A program made the translations under genes and the position numbers. Positions 57,066-64,000 of a stretch of 64,000 nt of DNA are shown here, one piece after another. The stretch comes from Caecitellus pseudoparvulus (taxonomy: Eukaryota; Bigyra: Bicosoecida). Numbering within the stretch: position 1 is the stretch's first letter; every line of letters begins with the position of its first letter. The stretch is from the NCBI GenBank assembly GCA_965644315.1, contig CBFFRQ010000089.1, positions 310,001-374,000 on the forward strand, written 5' to 3'. The notes below the pieces were generated by a model that saw only the letters and a program-made list of their open reading frames with translations, was not told the origin of the DNA and searched no databases.

Positions 57066-57271
57066 GCGTCCACCTGGTGGTGTGCGGAAATCCACACAGC
57101 ACACACACAATCCGCGGCGCCACCTCGTCTGCGTGCTCTCACGCGCTCGAACGGCCACTCATGAAAATGTCTCTTGCATGCATTCACTCCGCTTCGCTTG
57201 CCCAGCGCCATGCACTCGTCAGGCAGCTCGCCTGGCGCTGAGTAGCGAGGGCGGTGCACGCGGTGCCCGCA

Positions 57272-58574
57272 TCACTCCTGGAAGGCAGCCAGGACGTTCT
57301 TCTTGATGCCGAACTTGTACGCCTTCTCCACGGAAATGCTGCCCTTGCTCAGCAGGCTGGCCATGCGCGTGGCCTCCTTGGTCACGTACTCGTCCCCCTT
57401 GGCCAGGACCTTCTTCATCACGCGCTCGTACACGGCGCCGAAGGCCTTCTCGCCGTCCAGCAACTCGGCGATGGCAGCAGGCAGGTCTGTGTCCAGGATG
57501 GAGTTGCGGCCCTCGGCGTCGCCCTGCATGAACTGCGTGGCCAGGGCGTCCAGAGCAGGCACCCGCCCAGCGGTGGGCAGCAGGGCACCGGTCTCGTCAC
57601 GGGCTGTGCCAGCGTGGGTGTTGATGAAGGACACGAACGACTTCAAGTCGCGGCCGCCAGAGTAGTCCACCGCCTCCTTGTCCTCCCCGGCGGGGAACCA
57701 CTTCAGGGTGGGGTACCCAGACACGCCGTACTCGGAGGCGACATCCCGGTGGGCAGTAGCGTCCACTGCCACGATGGCCACGTTGTCGTCCCCTGCAAAG
57801 ACGTCTGCCAGGGCCTTGTACGTGGGGGCCAGGTTCTTGCAGTGGCCACACCAGGGAGCGTAGAACTCCACCAGAGCAGACTTGCTGGGGTCCTTCACCA
57901 CCGCGTCAAAGTTGGAGCTGCCCAGGTGCTGCACGTTGGTCACTTCGCGGGGCAGGCTCTTCTGCAGCCCCGTGCGCTGGTTGATGAAGGCGACGATGTC
58001 ATCAGCGGAGCGGCCACCCGAGTAGTCATCTGCGCGAGGCGTGCTTGGATGTGCCGGTCGCCACGTGTGCGGCGGCAGGGCGCGCGCTGGGCTCACCTGG
58101 ATCCTCCAGTGTCCCGCTGAACCACTTCAGTGTGGGGAAGCCAGTCACACCGTACTTGGAGGCAAAGGCGCCGTGTGCGTCGGCGTCCATCTTGGCCACC
58201 AACACGCCATCGCTGCGGAAATCGAGGCAGCGCCAGTGGGCGTGGAAGCCTCCCCGCCACCGCCCAACCACACGCACCTCTTCTTGTACACGTCACCCAC
58301 ACGGGTGTACTCGGGCTCCAGGGCCTTGCAGTGTCCACACCACTGACGTGGGGGTAAGGGGGCGCATGCTTGCGGTGCTGTCAGGTGGCTGGGCTACGCG
58401 CCTGGCTCGCTCGACACGTACAGGCGCGTAGAACTCCACCAGCGCAGGGGTGCCGCTGCCCACGAGGTCCTCGAAGTTGTCTGGCGTCAGCGTGTACACG
58501 CCATCTCCACGGCTGGCAGCAGAGGCAAAGGCAGCAGCGGCAGCCAGCATCACACTGAGCACGGCACGAGCCAT
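57272..58574 (-). CDS. Protein disulfide isomerase, two thioredoxin domains plus ERp29-type C-terminal domain
   Basis: Forms and reshuffles disulfides in the ER. Four exons in phase: 58574-58422, 58342-58278, 58212-58097 and 58029-57272, about 363 residues; introns are 79, 65 and 67 bp (GTACGT, GTGCGT, GTGAGC). Signal peptide ([15 protein letters not shown]). The first thioredoxin domain has its active site WCGHC at residues 52-56, formed exactly at the exon 1/2 junction. [16 protein letters not shown] spans junction 2 and EDPDDYSGGR junction 3. The second domain has [12 protein letters not shown] at ~170 and the cis-Pro loop [10 protein letters not shown]. The C-terminal ~100 residues are helical ([20 protein letters not shown]) as in plant PDIL2-1 and fungal/amoebal ERp38. 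The protein ends NVLAAFQE, so no KDEL-type retention signal is visible. Confidence 0.95.
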
Positions 58575-58772
58575 GGTGAACGTGTGTGCTTGTGGGGCAG
58601 AGGGGCGTCTGGAAGGGGGCCTGCAGACACTCGGGTGGTTGCTGTAATGGTCTGTGGGCAAAACCTTGCGAGTGCAGTTGTGAGCCGTGTGCTGCAATGA
58701 CTTGCGCCGCGGTGTGAAGGGCTTGCTGTTGCTTTGTCAGGCGGCGCCGTGCCAGCCACGGAAGCACGCAGC
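58575..58772. promoter_or_regulatory. Short divergent promoter region, disulfide isomerase and WD40 gene
   Basis: Only 198 bp lie between the two start codons, so the two genes very likely share a bidirectional promoter. No TATA box is visible. Confidence 0.4.
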
Positions 58773-60855
58773 ATGGCGGCGCCCACTGCTGTCCCTGACC
58801 ACCTGCCCTTGCTCGTGGGGGGTGAAGATGGGCTGCACACTGCGTCCTTCGTGGGTGGTGGGCCCGGGAAAGAGCCCTCCGTGCAGCAGAGCAGCTTTGC
58901 GGGCACGCTGGCTGCAGCTGTGCACCCTGCAAGCCTCACCTGTGCCGTGTGGAACCACAGCAGCAAAGTGGTGGCGGCAGGCTGTTCAGACGGCGATGTG
59001 CGCCTGCTTGCATCGGGCAGCGGCAACATCGTCGCTACGTTTTCCCTGGGAGAGGTGCGTGGGCTGGCTGCCGTTGCGGTTTTTGCGCGAGACGCCACGC
59101 AACTTTCCCCGCCCCTGCAGCCTGTGGGGCATGTCCACTTCAGCAGCTCCTCCAGGTTTCTCATAGCTGCATCAGCAAACACCCTCATGGTGGGTACTTG
59201 GCAGCGACGCCCGTTCCCCGCCCAGCCTCGCCTCAAACGCCGCACGGTGCTGCCCTGGTCCTGCTGCCCAGATGTGGGACCTCAAACGACACCGCGGCAA
59301 GCCCATCGTGCAGTGCAAGGTACGCCCCGCCTGCCCCGTGCAACACACACACGTGTGCCTGCAACGCACTGCACCCTCCCTCCCGCACTCCTTCCCCCAG
59401 CTGTCTGCACCCATCCGCACACTCAGCAGCGAGCCCGGGCATGACCGCCTGGTGGCAGTGGTGGAGACTGGCCAGCTTCTGGTGTGGGACGTGCGGCGGG
59501 TGGCCAAGTGGGCCTCCACGCCCCTGCCCCCGGCGCAAGACGGCGGCGAGCCCACGCTCCGCCCGCTGCCTGCGATGGTGTCTGCAGACAACACCCACCA
59601 CCCCGCGGCGCCCCTGCGCGTGACGGGGGCGGCTCCATTCCTGGCAGCTGCCTTCTTCCCCTCACGGGACGCCCGTGTGGCGAACCGGCTCATCACAGTG
59701 GAGGGCGACGGGGGCGTCGCGCGCGTGTGGAACACCACCACCAACCCCTGGAGCGAGGAGTGGTGCTGCCCACCCACATCCAGCCACCCCGACGCCACCC
59801 ACATGACCCTCGCCGCCAGCAACACCCCCTCCGGGCACGGCTGCCTCTCGGGCCTCGGCACCTTCGTCACGGCTGGGGATGACGGGGTCCTGAACGTGAA
59901 CGACTTCCTGGCCCGGCGGCACACTGTGCAGGTGCAGCTGGGCACCCCCTCCGCTGCGCTGTGCCTCCCCCCCCTCGGGCGGGCCTTGCTCGTGGGTGAC
60001 ATGCACGGCGGCCTGCACTGCCTCGTGCCTGAGGACATGCACAGTGCCGCAGCTGTGACGATCGGCAGCGGGGCGCTGCCCTTGCGCAGCCTGCACCTGG
60101 CCACAGCGGACCACACAACGGCGGCAGCCGCTCCCACGCCACCACCTGCTCACGCCACCGCACCTGCGACTGCACCGAGCCCTGCCCCTGCGGGTGCGCC
60201 GTCCCCCCCCACGCCCCGTGTACCGGTGCAGACAGATGCCCCCCCCCACCCAGACAGCGCACCTGCAGCTGCAGTGTCCATCCCCACACCTGCGCCAGCA
60301 CCACCTCCACCGGCTGGCACGCCCCCAGACATGGCTGGCGTCGTGCAGAGCGCCCTGGCCACTGCCCTCCCAGCCCTGCTCTCAGCGACGCAAGAGGCAG
60401 TGGATGGGGCCGTGTCGTCCGCCGTGGCATCCGCCATGCAAGAGGCGAGGGGCAGGGCCAGTCAAGGGAGCGGCCACGGAGCGCCGGTGGCGCTGAATGT
60501 GGACTCTGCAGCCGTCACGGCAGCGGTCACCACTGCGGTGCGGGCTGAACTGAGCAAGCTGCGTGACGGCGTCGTGGAGCGAGTGGCCGAGGCAGTGTCG
60601 CGCACCGTTGCACACTCAGTCTCTGGCACCGTGCAAGAGGTACTCACCGCCTCCATGCGCACGGCAGCACAGGAAGCCGTGCAGCCGCTGGCCGTGGCTG
60701 TGCAGGGGCTGCACGTTGCGCATTTGAGGGCTGACTCGGCCACTGCAGCAGCGCTGGCTGCCTTGCGTTCCGAGCAGGCCAGCGCGTTGCAGTCTCTGCA
60801 AGCCAAAGTTGATGCTCTAGCGGCGGACCAAGCCCGCATGGCGTCGCTGTACTGA
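58773..60855 (+). CDS. WD40-repeat protein with low-complexity linker and helical C terminus (NEDD1- or EDC4-like layout)
   Basis: Four exons in phase: 58773-59054, 59121-59189, 59272-59319 and 59401-60855, about 617 residues; introns are 66, 82 and 81 bp (GTGCGT, GTGGGT, GTACGC). The first ~400 residues form WD-type blades: LTCAVWNHSSKVVAAGCSDG, VGHVHFSSSSRFLIAASANT, MWDLKRHRGKP, QLLVWDVRR, VARVWNTTT, GTFVTAGDDGVLNVNDF. A Pro/Ala/Thr-rich linker (~430-500) leads to a long Ala-rich amphipathic helix region (ALPALLSATQEAVDGAVSSA; LRSEQASALQSLQAKVDALA) that probably oligomerises. Propeller plus low-complexity linker plus C-terminal helix is shared by the centrosomal protein NEDD1 and the decapping scaffold EDC4. 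I cannot decide between them or a third family. Confidence 0.75.
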
Positions 60856-61100
60856 GCGCAACACGCGTCGGCGTGTTGATCTTCGCAGCACACGCGCACC
60901 GGCGTCGAGGCAAGCGAGGCACTGGCGGCCATTCCCCAAAAATCACATTAATCGCGAGTTAACATGGTGAAATCGCTATCAGGCACATATCCTCGCATGT
61001 GCAGTAGCCCGCTCACCCGTGCGCGGTCGCAACGGAAGCGAGCGTTTCACCTCGAAACTCGCCTCGTTCGTCGCCTGCTGCCCCCGCCACCACACGCCGA
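60856..61100. other. Short intergenic region, 245 bp
   Basis: Separates the WD40 gene from the GH123-like gene, both plus strand. It includes an AT-richer patch (ccccaaaaatcacattaatc, 60935-60954) about 150 bp before the ATG that may belong to the promoter or to the 3' end of the upstream transcript. Confidence 0.3.
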
Positions 61101-64000
61101 ATGGCGGCGCAGACGCGGTCGCCAAGCCGCGCCTCCGTCGCATCCGAGGCACGGGATGTTACGCTGGGCGCCGGCTTCACGTCCCTGGACGAACGGTACC
61201 ACTTTGGAGCGGAACCCCTGGCCAGCAGGCACAGAACTCGAACGATTCACGGCTGGCACGGCGAGCAGGTGCACTTCCAGGTGTTCGTGCCCCTGCCAGC
61301 GTCCACTTCGGCGCCCTTGACACTGAAAGTGGAAGTGTCGGACTTCTACGAGCCCGACAGCACCAGCCCAGCCTTCACGGCACTGGGCAACGTGTCCCTG
61401 TACGTGGTGAAGCCTGTGCGTGCAGACAGCGCCGTCGTGTACGACCGGCTGGAGGCGCTGCCGCTGGCGCGGAGGCAGTGGGCCGGCACCGGCACGGCTG
61501 ACGCTGTGTCTGTGGAGGTGCCCCTTCCAGCCGACGGCCTGGTGCCTGGCTCCAGCGACACATGGCTGCTGCCTGTGCCGTGGGGCGCCCAGGGCAAGCA
61601 GCCGTCCAGCCAGCCCCGCTTCACGCTGCTGTGGGGCACTGTGCACATCCCCACGCGGTGTGACGTCGCCCCCTCCTACAACTACGCCTCTGCTTGTGGC
61701 GAGGCGCCGGCGGCCACCCCCGCAGCGGGCGTCGCACCCACCTACACCTGCACCCTGCGCCTGAGCGTGGTACAAACAGCCGCAGGCATCTCGCCGCCCC
61801 CCGGCGCCCTGGGCAGTGGTGCCGCCTCAACATCCCCCACTCAGCCACAGGTATCCCCTGTGTTCCCTGGGGCGGCCCCAGGAGCCCCACCCCGCGGCAT
61901 GCCCCCCACAGCCCCTGACTCCCCTGCCCTCCAAGCCATGGCGGCGTTGAGCCCGCCGCCGCCCACGCCCAGTGCAGTGCCCGAGGCCGTGCCTGAGTCC
62001 CGTGCCATGGTGGGCCCTGTGGCCCTGTCCCTGTCTTCCTCCGCGCTGTCCTCCATCTCCACCCTGCCGACACAAGTGGACAGTGCTGAGCTGTCGCTGC
62101 ACGTGACGACACCCCTGCCCATCCCAGGCCCAGGGCAGCCCCAGGCAGCTTTCGGCGTCATGCCGCCCCCCACCGCGTGGAAGCACCACCTGCACCTGTG
62201 GCAGAACCCCTTTGCCGTGGCGGAGTTCCACAAGGTGCCGCTGTGGTCGCCGGCGCACTGGGCCGTTCTGCGAACACACTACGCCCCCCTGGCTGAGCTG
62301 GGCTGCACCAGCATCACCGCCACCATCCTGCACGACCCGTGGGGCAGCCAGACGCACACGCCGTACGCTAGCATGGTGCGGTGGCTGGTGCGGGAGGTGG
62401 GCGGTTCCGTCACGCTGTCCTTCGATTTCTCCGTCTTTGACGCGTGGGTCACCATGTGCCTGCAGCTGGGCATCGGCCCCCTCATCCACGCGTACTCCAT
62501 CCTGCCCTGGGCGGCAGACGGCGGCGGCAGCGAGGTCAAGGCCGCCCAGCCCAGCCAGTACGTCATGTTCAACGAGACGCGGCAGTGCATGCAGCGGGTG
62601 TGGGCGCACCCTCTCCAGCCCACCTATGCCGCACTGTGGGTGCCGTTCCTGGAGGCGTTCCAATCCCACCTGGCCCGGCGGGGGTGGCTGGGCATCACGG
62701 CCGTGGCGGTGGATGAGCGCCCGCCAGAGGAGATGGCTGCCGCCATCGCCATGGTGCGTGCCCACGCGCCTGGCCTGCGCCTGGCCCTGGCTGGCAACTA
62801 CCACGCCGAGCTGAGCGAGCACGTGGATGACTGGTGCGTCTGGCTTCGGGCGCCCATGCCGGGGCCAGGCGTCGTCCCGGGTCGTAACTGCGTGGCCAGT
62901 CCGACGGCACCCTTCGCGGCCATGTTCCAGGGCTCCGCTGACGCCCGGTGGGGGACGCAGCAGGTGGATGCGGGCACGCAGCACCTGGCCTCGGCCCTGC
63001 GCCGGCGTCCACGCACCGACTCCACCGTGGCCGATGCAGGCATGGCGGGAGACGCGTGGGACCCTGCCGCCGACGCGTCAGCCCGAGGCCTGGCAGCCCG
63101 CAACGTCGCCCGTACAGGCGCCCCCAGCACCGCCATGCCCGTGGCTCTGCCGCCTGTCAGCGGGGGCATTCCCCCCGCCTTGGCGGACCGGGCAGCAGCG
63201 CTGGCTGGGCGCCGCACGACGACGTTCTACACCTGCTGCGGCCCCGTCTCACCCAACACCTTCACCGCCAGCCCGCCTCTGGAGAGCACGTGGCTGCCGC
63301 TGTTTGGCGTCGCGAACGGGTATGATGGGTACCTGCGCTGGGCGTACGACTGCTGGACTGCGGAACCCAACATCGACACCCGGTACCGCCCCCGCTTCTG
63401 GCGGGCAGGGGACGCCTTCCTCGCCTACCCCAACGGGCAGCCCTCCGTGCGCATGCTCATGCTGCAGCGGGGCATCACGGCAGCTGAGAAGCAGCGGCAG
63501 ACAGTGGGCAGCTTCCTCATGACCCTGCACCACCTGAGCGGGCAGGGCTCCTCAACACAGGAAGTGCCTGCTCTGGCCCAGGCGCTGGAGGGGTCTGGGG
63601 GCGCGTCGCCCAGTGGAGGAGGGGGCACCGTGCCTGCGCTGCCGCCACAGCTGCAGCCAGGCCTGTCCATGCAGTCCAGCATGGGTGACGTCACCCTGGC
63701 TGTGGAGGCGACCCCCTCCGCCCTGGCACCAGCTCAGGGCCCCGCCATCCTCCCCGCCCCCGCGCCTGATGTCTGGTGGGCGGACACGGTCAAGGCGCGG
63801 GTGGTGCCGGGTCTGGGCAGCATCGGGGACACGCTGGCGGGTGTCCTGGAGCGGGGTGCCAGCGCAGGCCACGCGCGGCCAGGGGGCTTCACGGCCTGGG
63901 ACCTTACCCACCAGGAATCCTTCAGCGCCGTGCACCGCGTCCTGCACAGCGGGGAGGCGGGGGTGCGGCTGTGGATCGGGGCGCTGTTGACTGTGCTGCG
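61101..64000 (+). CDS. Glycoside hydrolase 123 / DUF4091-like protein (3' end off the window)
   Basis: An open frame from ATG 61101 reaches the right edge, at least 966 residues and no needed intron. Residues ~40-230 read as a beta-sandwich (GEQVHFQVFVPLP, LTLKVEVSDFYEP), matching the N-terminal domain of GH123. After a Pro/Ala/Ser-rich linker (~230-345) a barrel-like region follows (LHLWQNPFAVAEFHKVPLW, SVTLSFDFSVFDAWVTMCLQ). AVAVDERPPEEM (~534) could hold the paired acidic residues used by GH123 enzymes, which cleave beta-N-acetylgalactosaminides. The segment GYDGYLRWAYDCW to AYPNGQPSVRMLMLQRGITA (~737-795) closely follows the DUF4091 C-terminal signature. No signal peptide is visible at the chosen start, odd for a glycosidase; an upstream exon is possible. 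Activity is inferred only. Confidence 0.65.
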   Translation, partial: MAAQTRSPSRASVASEARDVTLGAGFTSLDERYHFGAEPLASRHRTRTIHGWHGEQVHFQVFVPLPASTSAPLTLKVEVSDFYEPDSTSPAFTALGNVSLYVVKPVRADSAVVYDRLEALPLARRQWAGTGTADAVSVEVPLPADGLVPGSSDTWLLPVPWGAQGKQPSSQPRFTLLWGTVHIPTRCDVAPSYNYASACGEAPAATPAAGVAPTYTCTLRLSVVQTAAGISPPPGALGSGAASTSPTQPQVSPVFPGAAPGAPPRGMPPTAPDSPALQAMAALSPPPPTPSAVPEAVPESRAMVGPVALSLSSSALSSISTLPTQVDSAELSLHVTTPLPIPGPGQPQAAFGVMPPPTAWKHHLHLWQNPFAVAEFHKVPLWSPAHWAVLRTHYAPLAELGCTSITATILHDPWGSQTHTPYASMVRWLVREVGGSVTLSFDFSVFDAWVTMCLQLGIGPLIHAYSILPWAADGGGSEVKAAQPSQYVMFNETRQCMQRVWAHPLQPTYAALWVPFLEAFQSHLARRGWLGITAVAVDERPPEEMAAAIAMVRAHAPGLRLALAGNYHAELSEHVDDWCVWLRAPMPGPGVVPGRNCVASPTAPFAAMFQGSADARWGTQQVDAGTQHLASALRRRPRTDSTVADAGMAGDAWDPAADASARGLAARNVARTGAPSTAMPVALPPVSGGIPPALADRAAALAGRRTTTFYTCCGPVSPNTFTASPPLESTWLPLFGVANGYDGYLRWAYDCWTAEPNIDTRYRPRFWRAGDAFLAYPNGQPSVRMLMLQRGITAAEKQRQTVGSFLMTLHHLSGQGSSTQEVPALAQALEGSGGASPSGGGGTVPALPPQLQPGLSMQSSMGDVTLAVEATPSALAPAQGPAILPAPAPDVWWADTVKARVVPGLGSIGDTLAGVLERGASAGHARPGGFTAWDLTHQESFSAVHRVLHSGEAGVRLWIGALLTVL

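Overview
This is nuclear DNA from a GC-rich, gene-dense, probably unicellular eukaryote. Most genes are interrupted by short introns (about 65-120 bp) with GT..AG ends and a recurring GTGCGT or GTACGT donor. TAA, TAG and TGA all end genes, which fits the standard code. The products are eukaryotic: PMCA-type calcium pump, P2X receptor, ZIP transporter, chitin synthase, ER protein disulfide isomerase, pepsin-type protease, mitochondrial acyl carrier protein, and a reeler/DOMON/cytochrome b561 protein. I cannot place the organism firmly. A heterotrophic protist, for example a stramenopile, is a guess only.

Layout: (1) Positions 1-24210 hold two divergent giants. The minus-strand one is a single uninterrupted reading frame of at least 3,697 codons that runs off the left edge. 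It encodes a secreted/membrane adhesin with FG-GAP repeats, several types of beta repeat, one membrane span and a Pro/Gln-rich tail. The plus-strand one is a 4,039-residue, mostly disordered protein of unknown function. (2) 24323-32232 (minus strand): a large chitin synthase and a ZIP metal transporter. (3) 32831-35736 (plus): a reeler-DOMON-cytochrome b561 reductase-like protein. (4) 36261-40313 (plus): a protein with about 20 ankyrin repeats and a visibly different base composition. (5) 40902-46287: a TMEM135-like membrane protein (plus), then a P2X-type channel, a small FAM136A-like protein and an aspartic protease (all minus). (6) 46677-57065: a calcium P-type ATPase, a DMT-family transporter, a dual-specificity phosphatase (minus), a copper P-type ATPase and the mitochondrial acyl carrier protein. 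(7) 57272-64000: a protein disulfide isomerase (minus), a WD40/helical protein (plus), and a glycoside hydrolase 123/DUF4091-like protein (plus) that runs off the right edge.

Neighbours are packed tightly and often divergent, with 200-1000 bp shared upstream regions. There is no operon logic. The common themes are the cell surface and secretory pathway (adhesin, chitin synthase, glycosidase-like protein, isomerase, protease) and ion/metal handling (P2X, calcium pump, copper pump, ZIP, b561). Exon boundaries were worked out by hand from frame continuity, splice-site dinucleotides and family motifs. They are stated in each entry and have not been checked against RNA. No tRNA, rRNA, transposon or CRISPR array was seen.
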